Assembly: GCA_023079485.1 (NCBI GenBank)
Contig: CM041092.1
Span: 635,627 to 699,626 of the forward strand
Direction of reading: 5' to 3'
Source of the DNA: Archilochus colubris
Lineage: Eukaryota; Chordata; Aves; Apodiformes; Trochilidae
DNA length: 64,000 nucleotides
Shown here one piece after another: positions 1 through 12,800 of the stretch. Numbering within the stretch: position 1 is the first letter of the stretch; each line of letters starts with the position of its first letter. The notes under the pieces are model-generated. The model was given only the letters and a program-made list of their open reading frames with translations, ran no database searches and was not told where the DNA came from. A program made the translations under genes and the position numbers.

Positions 1-478
1 TGCAGAATATCTGGGATGAAGACGATTGTTGCAAATGTTTCCTGACACGTTACTTACACGCCACAGATTAGATAAAATTCACAGTCTCTGTAATTACACT
101 CGGGTGGTATTGGTCCTGTTTATTTCTGTGGGGGAGACGTGGAGCTTTCCTGGCTGCACGTACACAAGCCCTGCATTCAGCACAGTGACATCACAGCCGT
201 GGAATATCCCTATTACAAGTGTAAATTAAAACCTATAAAATAATATGGAGATTATAAAAATTGCGTTAAAACTGATAACAGCTTTGCTGATTTACTGACA
301 ATGAAAATATATAGCATTTTTTCTGTCAGAACATTTATCAACGTGTGGCAACCCTGGATTAACTTGGCATGTAGAAATGATCAGAATGGATTATGAAACC
401 TCTTCCATTCATTTCTGTTTATTTTAGTTACAATAAAATTAATCAGTGTGCAAAGGAACACTGGGGACCGGTATTTCC

Positions 479-507
479 CCCAGACCCAGACCCAGACCCA
501 GACCCAG
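479..507. repeat. Short (CCCAGA)n tandem repeat
   Basis: There are four perfect CCCAGA units followed by one diverged unit (CCCAGG). This microsatellite produces open frames on both strands that should not be read as genes. Confidence 0.85.
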
Positions 508-2773
508 GCCAGTGGGGTGGCTGCAACTCCAGTGTGAGGTGTCAGAGGCCTCACCCTGCCTGTCAGCACCCAGCACACACACAGCTCCTACCCCCCAGGG
601 ATGCCAAAAACTATTAACTCATAATTTTCACTTTTAAACTAGGAAGTGCTAAATTCTGGGCTAAAATGGGAAAGCGTGGACAAAATTATGTGATGTTTCC
701 TGAGAAGCATCTGCGTGAAGATTTTTCCTTCAAAAATAAACTTTTTCAAGGCTGATCAAAGTTATTTTTGTGGCTGCCACAACAAACTGCCAGGGAAGGG
801 ACCATTTTTAATCAGTTTTATTGATTCATGCTTTCAGCTCTTACTCAGTTAAAAACAAGGCACATTAAATACATCCTCTTATTGCTCTATAAATGCATGC
901 GGCTCATTCTGTATATCAAAAGTAATAAATAATGGCAGTAAAACACCAAGACAGTTATAAAAATGACAACCCAGCCTCAAACACAGTATTTAAGGGTTCG
1001 GTTTGGAACGGCAGCTGCAGGGAATACCCAAGTGCCACATGTCACACATGCAGTGGGTACGTGTGTGTGTACACACAGACATACCTATCCATACACACAG
1101 AGAAACACACTGCATGGAGAAGCATTCCCCCTCCCCAGGCGGGCAGTTTATTTAAAACAGAAAACAAAGCCCCCCACCCAGGAATTCAACTTCTACCTCA
1201 GAAAAAAAACAAAACAAAACCAAACACAAACATCACATTGCTGTTCATCCACCCCGGATCAGAACAATGCATGGCAGAGACATTGTACAACTCTTCCTAC
1301 ATTCACATTACAAACAAAACAAAACCCAAACCAGCATTCCTGAAAACAAATGTGAGGTGATAAATAAATACTTCTAGATTTTTTTCCACATTTAGGTTCA
1401 GCTGTTTTAAGTAACACATGCAATTGTCTCTGGGTACACAAGGTAGGCGTACGAGATCTTGCTGTGCCACACAAAAGAGCAGAGAAGCATGACAGTAAAG
1501 TGCCTAAGATGCAAAGCAAATCCGTATTGGAGGACACACAGAGAGCCAAGAAAATCCCAAAGTCACAGTCACAGTCAATTTCTGTATGCAGGATTACTAG
1601 AACAAGAGAACAAAGAGCAGATTTTGGGTACAAAGCAGAAAATTCTGGCTTTACAGGTAAACTCGCTTGTATTATTAATTCTTAACAGTGCCCTTTATAG
1701 AGGAGTGGAGGAGAATTTTTCTTTAAACCATACAAAAGATGTTAAATATTGTAAATATTTATGTGGCCTGGAAAAGGTCTCATTACCTTTTATTTTTTAA
1801 ATTTTTAAAAAATTACTGTTAATAGCAGAATCCTAACCCCCTTTGTGCTCACTGAACCAAAATAACCTGTGTACTGTCCATGCATCCCCCTCCAGTCCTG
1901 CAGTGTGCAACTGATAACAGTTTTGACAGCCTGAAGCTGTGTCAAACATGACATACTTTACCTGAACACATTGGAACAGAATTTTAGAAAATAAAAGTTT
2001 ACAGGAGCACAGGAACAAACCCCTTTGTTCATAACACAAATCCTGTCATTGTCAAACATGCTCAGTCCTTGTTCACACTGAGTGTGCCTCACCAGCACAG
2101 AACTCAAAGCAAGAAAGCCACAACCCCTTCACAATATCTGCATTTTGGTACAAGGCAGCAATTTAAATAAAAATTAACATGCAAAAACTATTTGAAAGGC
2201 ATTTTACCCCAGACTGTCTCCTTCCCACCAGATTTCATCCATTGTCTGGACTGACAGAAATATATCCCTTTACCCAATATTAAATGAGACTTGCTTTTTT
2301 TGGGTTTTGTACCTAGTGTTCTTAAACAGATAATTTAAATAATTTTTTTTAAAGGCCTCTCCTCTCCAGCCAAACACATCATCTGTACCTGCCACCCCAC
2401 ATCCTAGTGCTCCTCAGCATCTCCCTTCTGTGGATGTTATCAGTCTCCCTTTTAAAATACCCACATAACCTTTGCTGTTCATTCCTGTGCTTCTGTTGTC
2501 CTTCAGGGACAGTGGTGACATCAGATTTTGCACAGGTAGAAATTCTGACACCTTGAAACTGAGGCTTGTTTTGGGCTGTAAACTGTTATTTCTACTTGAA
2601 CAAGAGGACAGAATGACAAATTCATCAGCAAACCATTCTTCTGTTTTTCCCTTCCTTGCTCTGCATCAGGCAGAGCTCCTCCATCTGATCTGGAACCCAG
2701 TCTATCCAACAGCAGAAGGGCAAAGAGCCAGATACAACACCACTGAAAAGTGCTCAATTGAGTGGTCCTATTC

Positions 2774-2797
2774 TTTTTTTTTTTTTTTTTTTTTTTA
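2774..2797. repeat. Poly(T) tract, 24 bases
   Basis: Uninterrupted T run on the plus strand (poly(A) on the gene strand). No recognisable retrocopy body flanks it. Confidence 0.9.
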
Positions 2798-3011
2798 AAT
2801 TAATCTGCTGAAAAATAGCCCTTTCACTGTTATAGAAAAGTTAGTGGAATGCAAAAGAGATTTCATTGTTTCACTTTGTGTCTGAGCATTTTAAATAAAC
2901 AATTAAGACTGTTATGGTATCAAAACCTGCCATCCTCCACAGTGCTTGACCAAAGCTGGAAACAGCAAGAAGCACTCCACAGCCTCAAACACCACCTGCT
3001 AGACACTGCTA

Positions 3012-3037
3012 TTTATTAAAGGAAGCTTATTTTTATT
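3012..3037 (-). terminator. Candidate GPD2 polyadenylation signals (two AATAAA)
   Basis: On the minus strand AATAAA occurs at 3037-3032 and again at 3017-3012. The sequence just downstream on that strand (about 3000-2945) is GT-rich, with GGTGGTGTTTGAGG and TGCTTCTTGCTG, as expected for a downstream element. This is the best-placed signal pair after the stop codon. Weaker-context AATAAA copies lie at 1152-1147, 822-817, 423-418 and 124-119. Confidence 0.5.
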
Positions 3038-3745
3038 AATATGGGGGACAGGAAAGCTGTCTCCTAGCTTTTAACTCAATTATTAGCCTGGGTGATTAAT
3101 CAAGATGTCTTGTAGTTTTCCAGCTTTGTACTGCTGATGATTTTGCCTGGCCAAGGATTGGTACCACTGCAGGAAGAGCACTGGAAGGAGCAAAGCCAGC
3201 AGCCTGCAGAAGGAAGGCTCACCATGGTTCTTCACCACCACTGCCACCTCAGCAGTCCCAGCTTGGCTCCTCCTGTGATTCTATCTCCAGCCCAGCACAT
3301 CAGCCTTCCCCTTCTTGCTTGTGTGGAAGAGGACAGAGCAGCTGCTTGTAAATACTCAACAGGTACTTGCAAAACTCAACGCCACGCATTTCAAGGCAGG
3401 ATTCACTTCTCTTTAAAGGTAAAGGTGATGTGGAAGTTAGTGAACAAGGCAGCCTGTGCACGTGTGCTTGTGTCTGCACCTGAATCTTTCTGGAGTGTAT
3501 GCCTGAACTCTTGTTAATCAGCTCCTCTGCCCAAGGGACATCCAGCCCGAAGGCCAGGTCCTGGGGTAGTCAGAGACACACAGAAAGTCGTGAGTCGTGG
3601 GTGCAAACACAGCAGTGTATTTCTGAGAGAGCCAGAGGGACAGACAGACACCGGTCACCTGGGGCAAGCAAGGACACTCGGGAGCACTGGAATGTTGTCA
3701 GCAGGGAGGAGGGGGCAGGCAGGGGCTGTGTGTCTGTGTCCTCCC
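3012..3745 (-). other. GPD2: GPD2 3' untranslated region (proximal form)
   Basis: This is the sequence between the stop codon and the first strong poly(A) signals, about 730 bases on the minus strand. No splice-supported coding signal is seen. The lower limit is an inference. Mammalian GPD2 has a long 3' UTR, so longer forms running further into 1-3000 are possible. Confidence 0.5.
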
Positions 3746-3871
3746 TCAGAGCCCCCCCCCGCTGCGGTCCACCGGGATGACCCCCCGCCGCCGCAGGCTC
3801 TCCTCCGCCGTCTTCATCAGCACGGCCAGACGGCTGCCCGAGACGTGGCCCTTCTGGATGGCACTCATCAG
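3746..3871 (-). CDS. GPD2: GPD2 exon 17 (residues 687-727 and stop)
   Basis: This terminal coding exon has acceptor ccctcctgcag. It encodes LMSAIQKGHVSGSRLAVLMK, then TAEESLRRRGVIPVDRSGGG, then Leu and TGA (3746-3748). It is strongly GC-biased. The last three glycines come from a run of nine G (9 C at 3752-3760 on plus) next to the stop. Human has SCGGL at this end. A one-base slip in the run would replace the stop and lengthen the protein. Confidence 0.95.
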   Translation of the reverse strand: MMSAIQKGHVSGSRLAVLMKTAEESLRRRGVIPVDRSGGGL

Positions 3872-6800
3872 CTGCAGGAGGGAGAGCACCCATCAGCTCC
3901 TGACAGGGACACAGCCCAGAGGGGACAGCCCCTCACGGGAGGTCTGCCAGCAGCCACCACAGCCCTCCCCGGCGCTGGCCGCAGGGACACGGGGCACCCG
4001 CGGAGCCACACGCTGCACCCACTGGGTGACACCCTCCCCATCCCACTGGTGGAGGGGACACTCTTGGGGAAAGTAATTAAGCAATAATACGTGGAACTAA
4101 TTTTCCCATACGTAAAGCAAAGACTCAGATCAGGGCTCATTTACATTTTCCAGAACTGTCTGTGAAGGTGTTGGGCAGGCACGGGTGGCAGGGAGAGCAG
4201 AAGTACCAAATGCCACGATTTGGGAGTGCAGTAGCGCAGGCAGCCATCAACACCAGGATTTTTTCAGTGACATTTAAGAATACAGGAGAACCCATCTATT
4301 TCACAGGTGCTTTTTTTTTTTCTTTTAATATCTGAAAGATGTCACTAGAACACCATTCCTGATCTACCACTGACCCCAGACCATACCCTTTTCCGTTCAC
4401 ATGCCCTGCTTTGGAGAGACAGTGTACTTGACTTCCACAATTCTTTCAAATCCAAATTCCTTTATAGACTTTTAAAACTAATTTGCCTTTAAGTCCTTGA
4501 AACTGGACTCAGCTCTATCTTAACGAACACACACTAGTGCTAAGATTTTAGTTAATTCTTTTTTATCCCACGGATAAAGTGAGCATTAGACTTGAAATTA
4601 CATGCAGTCAGCTTGTCAAAGACTGCTATGGAAAGCAATCGGCACTTAGAGAATGCAATTTCTTACTCCCACTGAGTGCTAAGAATCTTCCAGATTTCTT
4701 CCCTTCCATAGGAATATCTATTAATTATATCTGCAGCTGGACCTCTATGCAAATGTGGCATCAACCCTGTCAAAGCTGGAAGAAGCACCAGGGAAGGGAA
4801 GGGACAGAAAGAACCCTGTGCTTCACAGACCCAGCCAAGGCTGGAAAACCCTCCCTGTGTGTGAAGGTTGAGTGGCAACCTGCTGCTGGCCAAACCAAAC
4901 CCTTGGCATGGCCCTGCTCCCCACCTGCAGAGCTAGGCAGCCACCCTGGTACAAAGTGTTCCTATATTCTAATATAAATGTCCACAAATATTTGCACATG
5001 GCTTTCCACAAGCACTCTGCGGTAAAATGCAATTACTTGAAAGTTTTCAGAGAGCAAACACAGAAGTATTGGGAGCTGACTTAACAGATCCATTAAAAAA
5101 AAATAAAACAAACAAACATTTCATGTATTTTGTTCCTTCCATGGCAACCTCCTGTTAATTTCATCACCAGGCTTCCTACTTCCCCCTTGGCAGGGCAGCA
5201 GCTCCCGTGTGCTGCTCTGGGTGGCTGCAGGAGGAGGTGCCTGAGCCACGGGGACACGTTCAGATCTCTCTGGGGAAGGTGGAGGAGAAGCCAGCAGCCA
5301 CAGCTACACGGTTTTAGAAAAGTACCTGTGAAACTACAGCACACCAGTGAGCTGCCTTTTCTATTTTAAAGATTTGTTGGCTTGGGGCAGGCAACCCTTA
5401 ATGTGATTTTTCGGCAAAGTAAAGCAAAAACCCCAGAAAGCCACCAAAAAACCCACAAAATATGTAATTAGTAGTTGTTTCAGCAACCAAATTATAGGTC
5501 AACACAGCCCTTACAGCAAATGCTGGGTTCCCCTCCACTAATTAAAAGTTTCCACAGACAAAGGGATGTAAGAGGGAGCCCCTTTTCAACAGCCAGGAAA
5601 ACAGCTGGGATTTTCTCTTACATTTGAATCCATAAGCATAAGCTCCCAAAGGCATTATTTCTTTCACCTCCCTGGTTTGTTTGGGGAATTTTTGCCCCTT
5701 CCCCCAAGTGCATTTCAGTTACCCAGCTAAATTGCTGCATTTCAGGCAAATAAATAGTCCTTTTTTCTAATGCTGGACACAACCTGTGAAAATTTTCTGC
5801 ATTTAGATTCAGAAATGCTGCTCTTATCTACAGCTCATCTCGAGAGAGACAATTACCATTTCCTTTGCCTTGATCTTGTTTGTTTAACTTGACACAGTGA
5901 AGAAAGGGCTGACATTGACCAAAATCCCCAGCATTAATTTATCTCATGTTCAGCATTCATCATTGCCACCATGCAGGAAAGACATGGCAGTCACTTGAAA
6001 TACCACACCAAGGAAGGCTCTGCAAAAACACAGCAGGCTGGCAAACTGCAAGGCAAAAGGAGCTGAGCAAACCAATGCTTCAGCAGCACCCTTACATTTA
6101 TTTTACAGCCCTGCAGAAAGCAGATGTAAAGGTTGTCAACATAATGTCTTCCATGCAAACTGAGATAATGCAGCCAACCCAGCAGCCAACATGGGATTTT
6201 ATGGACTGGATGAGCTTTAGCCACAAGCTCATTCTTTAAAATATTCAAAGTAGTTTAGAAATTAGTAATCACTTAACAAACCCAGATACGTGTCAGTGTG
6301 CATGGTACACCTCTCAGTGCACAACTGTGCTGTTTGAATATACTTGAACAATATTTCTGTATTAAAAAGCCAAATCCAGGTCTATATTGTGTTGTACTTT
6401 GTAAACTGAATCTGTTCTTTGGGTCTGTTTCTGCACACTCACCTACCCTCCAACCCCACCCTTCAGCAGAGAGAGAGAAAAACGAAAACACTTCTGCCTT
6501 GCTTAGCTGAAGTCAGAGTTTCTCTTGTAACAAAGAAACACCTACCTGCAAAAACTCATTGAGCTCGACCTGCCCGTTTTTGTTCAGATCCACTTCACTT
6601 AGAATATCATGAAGTGTATTTTCAGCAATTTGCATACTGATGCTCTGGACAAAAAAAAAAAAAAAGAAAAAAAAAAAAGAAAGAAAAAAAAAGAAAAAGA
6701 GCACAGAAGTATGTCAGCTGGCTTGTTCAGCACTATTTGTGCCACACTCTGAAATTTAGATAAGAGGCTTAAAAAGGAAAGTAAAAGAACATGAGGAAAC

Positions 6801-9800
6801 ATTACCTCCAAGACACGCTGCACATCCAGTATAGTAATAAACCCTTTCTTGTCCTTGTCAAACATGTGGAATCTCTTCTTGTACCTGCAAGATAAGGATT
6901 ATCCGTGGGGAAAACTGTACTCAGAGGAATGACAGGTATTCATTCCTAGCAGCAGAGAGAACTCTCTTACTTACCTTTCAATATCTGAGGGCCCTAGACT
7001 GATTTCAGACCTGTCTGTTAATTGATCTGATTTTACTTTGTAGCCCATTTCATAATAGAGAAATTTTTTAGCAGCTTCAAGTTCTTCCTACAACAACAAC
7101 AACAAAAAAGAAGAAATGCATATGTGAGAAATAGGAAGCTCTTACACGATTATTTTTAATTTAGCATTTATTGGCTTCTTCCACTTAACCAGAATTTATC
7201 TAATGTCCCAAAATCAAGCAGATGGTAGCTGAGAAGTATTTAAAAGAGAAGTTAAGCTTTGGCACTTTTTAGCCTTTAGCTAACAAGTCTAGTGAAGCCT
7301 TCTAATTACTGTGTGAACACTCCCAGGACCATACCATGCCTCCTGTCACACATGGTGCTTCTACCTATTTCATGAGGAATGGAACTTGCTGGTCAGGCCC
7401 ACAAAATGCTATTTGACTCACAGCTGGTACCTGAGAGCAAGGTTTCATCTAGCTGTCTAAAATCAGAAAAGGAAAAAAATCTGGAGGCTCAACATCTGGA
7501 GGCAGGTTCTTTGTGTTTTAAATTAGTTTCTTGACTGTGGCAAAATTACTTTATTACCAGAAAGCTCAGCAGGAGGTCTTCTATAGGCAGTGTTTTTGAT
7601 AAGTGATAAACACCTGACACAGATGAAGCAGTGTAGGGTAGAGCAGAGTTCTCTCCACAGCCCTGGGTGCACCAAATGTGGCTCTAGGAATAATGGGAGC
7701 ATCTGCCACATGGGTACCAGTATGAGAACCCACACAGCAGCTAAAGAAGAGCAAGCACACCAAGGAATGGCTGCAGCAGCTGTGAGAGGTTCAAGGCATG
7801 TAGAGATCAGACACCTCACCTGGCAAAGACTTGTTGGGGAAGGGATAGCAGGAGACCAACTGAAGCTGACCAGACTACTCTTACATACTTCAGTGTAAGC
7901 AAACAAATTTTGCCTACAAAAGCCTTGAAGTTCCAAATCAACAAAGACTTAGTTAATGGTCTTACTAGAAGATGTAAATTGAAGAATGCTCTTCTGGATA
8001 GGCACTGCTGTCAATGTAAGCACTTCAAAATGGCCCAGGACTGGTTACAGAAGGGATGCTCAGGACCTAGGGGGGGTTTAGCCTCATTTGAAAGGAAAGG
8101 ACTTATCCCAAAGAACCCCAGTGGACATTCAGAGGCTGCCTTGCTGGCAGCAGCCAGCTCACAGCATGCAGAGAGAGCTCTGCAAGTGCACACAGTACAT
8201 GTCCCACGTCCCTTCCTGCAGGCTGTGGTGACACTGGGTGCTACCTCCCCAGCTATGGGCTGCTGGAGCTCAGGCTGCGCATGCAGCCTGAAACATCATG
8301 CCAGCTTCAAACTCTTGGCTTCTGCATGTCTGAGCAGAGGACAAAGGAAGATAACAGTGACCTCAAACATTAACTTAGACCAGAGAACAGTGCAAACTTT
8401 GTATCACCATTTTTAAAAAGACACAGCAGACAAAAAGGAGTAACACAGACTACAAGATCCCCCTTTGCTGTGGCTGATCCGTTGAAAGACAAAATATTTG
8501 AACAGGAATAGCACAGTGATGCCAAGTCTGCTTTCCTTTTTAAAGTTGGGGAAGAGCAGGGTACAGATCTTCACATTCCCCTCCACCCCCCAGCCAGCAC
8601 CAACTCATTTCACTGCTATTTTCATGAAGTCTGTGTAATGAAATGCGCCAAGTGAATCACTCTCTCAGGAAGAGAGCATCACTTGAAGTTCTCTATTCAA
8701 CTAATTTAGATCGTTAACATGGAAACTACTTAAAAAAAAACAAAAACAGTTTCAAGATAAAAAAGGCCCTTTGTACCTTTTTTTTCTGCTCACTCCAGTT
8801 AAGTTCCCTCCCCATTATATCCACGATTCTTGGCAGAGCTTCCTCTGCAGCCTGCACATTCAGAAAGGCCAAGCGAGTGCGTCGGGAAATCATATCCACT
8901 GCTGTGCGGGCATACTCCTTAACACCATAGACAACCTGCAACAAAAGGCAGGGGGAAATGCAGATGGGAAAGCAGACAGGCATTGTCAGCACTTGAGTTC
9001 AGCATCACAAACCCCACTGCTGGGCTGCCTACACAAAATGAACTTTCTGTAAGGAGCTCCCATCCAGTCGAGGAAAGGGTTTGAAAATCTCCCTCTTCCT
9101 TGGAGTGTTTTATAAAAACCCATCTGGGATGAAAGGCACCTATCTTTTATTCATAAACACACTATATAATTGTAGTTATTTAATTGTATGTGTATATATA
9201 ATATTGATGTGTATGTACATAAACATCAAAATAAAGCAGGCTCCAGGGAAGGTGAAAAATAACAACAGACAAAAAAACTGTGGACTTCACTAAAGGGCTT
9301 ACAGAGGTGCTTACAGAGCAACCTGCTTACCCCAAGCAGAGAACCAAAGAACATGATGTAGTTTTCCCACATACCTCAGCTTCAATGTAAGGAAATTCAG
9401 ATACAAGACGTTTCCCAACAACTGGCCATCTCTTCCCTGTGACCTGGGCTATTTTGGCCACCTCAAAAGCCTTGCCACCGTACGTCGAAGCCAAATGCTG
9501 AGCCACCTACGGAGAGGAAACCAAACTCAGTATGCTTTGAAAGCACATCAAATACACATGCATTTTTCTTGTCAGTTCTCTTATCACCAGTAACAAACAG
9601 GCTGGAGAGGTTTTACATTGTGACTGTGGGGCAGGGAAGCACCTGGTTAGATCAGCACTGACACCACTGAATGTACATCATGGTAGCTGTGACCCACTGC
9701 TCCAGCTCTTCTGCTCTGCTGGGGTCATCTTATCTGAAGCAGAGGTTTTGTGGGGCTCAAAGGAAGACAGACCCTACCATGCTGTAACATCTTAAAGCAG

Positions 9801-12800
9801 GGAACAGTCAAGATTATGAGGAAGAGAAAAGGCAAGAAAAGAAGAACAATTACTCGAATTTATTTTTGTTAAAACTGTCTTTGTTGGCCAGAGAATAAGC
9901 TCTTACCAGGTTCAGCAGACTTCTGTACAAGTTATGCTGATACTAGATCTAGTGGGAAAACAAAGCCCTCCAACACAGAGACATCAGGGCACCAGCAGAA
10001 ACCATAACTCACCTCACTTTCAAGCCCATAGTCTTGGACCAATCTAATGTAGAGAGTGGGACTCCAGTTCTCAGCCCCTTGTAGCTGCAGCCCAATGGTC
10101 TTACTGGAACCTGCCTTCAGATCATGTGCCTGAATAGCTGCATCAATGGTGTCCTGTGCCATGGCACGGTAGGTTGTCCACTTCCCACCTGTAACCAGAC
10201 ATTTACTCTTTATGTGGAGAAAGCAAGTGAAATACCAAGTTGGTACAGACTGCACGCAGTTTATATATTGCATTACCCTTACTAGACTTGCTCGAGCAAG
10301 CCTGCCACACTGCCACTGACAGGTCATTACCTAGCTACAGGAACATGAAGGATTAATCCTGTCACTGGAAAAGTTTTGAATAAAACAGAGCCCAGCAGAG
10401 GTGTACCTGAGGAGAACTCCCACTACCTGCTATGGTGACAAGGCCGCTCTCGCTGATGCTGACGACGTGATTCCGGGATATGGACTGCGTGTCTTTGGAG
10501 CTGGGGTCTGTGACCAGGGGACGAATGCCACTCCATGCTGCCAGCACATCTCCTCTTCTCACTGTCCAGAACAAAAGAGCAGCCCGAGTCAGGCAGGAAG
10601 AGGCAGGAATTTACGTGACATCCCTCCCAGCCCCTGCAGCACTGCCCCCAAGCAGACGCTCGCTGTGAAACAAGGACTGCACCACACTGTTTGCTGAGCA
10701 ACTCCACAACCTGGGGAAGGTTCTCCAAAGTAATGGAAGGGAGAAGCTGGGCTACAGAACTGATGGAAACAGCACTGCCCTGATTGCCATCAATACCATT
10801 CTTTAGCCCAACACACAGAGAGGTCCATTTTTCACACCAGTTAATAGCCAAAGAGCCACCCAACAGAAGTCCACATCACTCCTACACCACCACCTCTCCC
10901 AGCCCTGCCTTCTCCTTATCACTGCTCCAGAATCCCTGTCCCACTCCACAAGGAGCCTGGATTAATGGCCATTTACTCTTTCCCCCACTACTATTCCTCT
11001 GCTTCCCATCCAGTTACAAGCAGATCCCTAAAGCCAGCCCTGACTGCTCAGGAAACTTGGGAGGAAGAAAACCCAGAGGCATCAAGTAGTCACTAAAGCC
11101 CTAACAGTTGCAGGAAAACAGTCTCCAAAAGTCACTCTTTTTTAGTATATAAAACATGGGACCACTTGAGAATTTAATTAAATTAATTTCGCTGCTTATT
11201 ACATCTGCAATAGAGAAACTGACCCATTTGCTTTGTGCTGAAGTCTTTGGAACATATTTTTGTTTTTTAAGACAACTTTCAAATAAATGATAATTGAAAA
11301 TCAGTAATAGGGTGTAAAAATATCCCCAAAGAACACAAAATAGATTTCAGAAATCAATGGTGCTCTGCCAGCATGTTTAACCTGCCAAAATGAAGTGTTA
11401 ATCACAGAAATAAGATACCATATTACGTTTATAAACTAATGAAACTAGAAAAAGCAGCATGCGTGACACTATAATTAAACAGTTGGAACACATCCAAGCC
11501 TGTGTAAGTTGATAACCCTGGCACTGTCTCTGGCAGCAAAAAGGCAGGTCTGCAGTGAGTTGATATGGCCAGCACAGTTGTTAATTCAATAACAAGCAAT
11601 CTATAAACACTGCTAATTGCATATGTGAAAAACAGCGTGCACCCAGGTAGGGTTCATTCAAAAGAATTAAACACTCCATAAGGCACTTCTGTAAGATACC
11701 TTGCAAAACCTCTGTCTTATTCACAGTCCTAACTCCACCAGCTACCTGCCTGGCTTTAAATAAGCCAACTTCTGCTCAAGGAACTTAAAGGTACATTCCC
11801 CAAAGACTTCTTCTGAACTTTATACAACACAGAGCCACCAATTATCCACTTCCAGAAACAAGGAACTGAGCATTTCCAACCTCTGGACAGCAAGTTTTCC
11901 TGAATGTATGGATGCTGCAATGTTCCAGGCAGAGTGCATCTCAGATTTATTTTGATGCTGCAATCACAGCAGAAATACAGAAGTACAAGTGCTTTCACAG
12001 AGTGATTTTTAAAACCCTGACTGTGAAGGAACAAAGCATCTCTCCTGTAAACCAGCCCTGAGCCAAAGCAGGCCAGCATTTTACAGCAGATGTGTTCTCA
12101 GCTCAGCTACTGAAGGGAAAAACTATCACCAAGTAATTTTTTAAAATTCCTCTTTCTGCCCATTATACTTTCCTCTCCCACTGAAAACTGACACTATCAG
12201 ATATCTACTGCATCAGAAAAAAATAATTCTAACAATAAAGTGCCTAGAAAAATGGAAATAAACACAATAACATGGGAAAAGTCAGAACAACTCCTTCATC
12301 AAGAAAAGCAGGTGAATACTTGATGTACTTGGGCTGATGTATGACCCAACAGTCCCAGTTCTGCAGAACCTTGCAGCTACCACCCAAACAGCCCAGGGTG
12401 CTCTGGCTGTGCAGCTGGCATCAGTGAGATGAAAGGTATGTGAAATCTGAACATGCAGGTACCAAACAATTTCCATTTCAATAGTCCAAGCAGTGCAGGG
12501 ATGTCTGGGAAAGCATTATTTTATAGCTCTGAAACATACATCAAGATGACATTTCATGTCCCGCTCATTTTGGAAACCCCCAGCTGCAGGGGAGCCACAG
12601 TTATCAGAGTCACAGCCAGTCTGCAGGCAGAGAGCACTGACTCAAAGTGAAATGCCAGGCTCAGCAGGACCTCCCTGGGAAAACCAGAGCTGACCAGGGC
12701 TCACCTTCAACATCAGCGCTCAGGTAGTTGCGCACTTCGCTCAGAATGAAGTTTATATCTTCCTCTGTGGGAATGGGGTGGGAAGTAACATCCGTGGGGC

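Larger units (their letters stand above)
1..3011. other. Downstream flank or extended 3' UTR of GPD2
   Basis: This stretch is AT-rich with no gene I can support. It holds a short CCCAGA array (479-507), CA/GT-rich sequence near 1056-1090, a T24 run (2774-2797) and several minus-strand AATAAA hexamers. On the gene strand an ATTTATTTA AU-rich motif lies at 1369-1361. It could be the distal 3' UTR of a long GPD2 transcript or plain intergenic DNA. Confidence 0.4.

Noticed and set aside
479..507. CCCAGA repeat considered as a telomere-like or CRISPR-like array
   Set aside because: The unit is not TTAGGG-type, there are only four to five copies, and there are no spacers.
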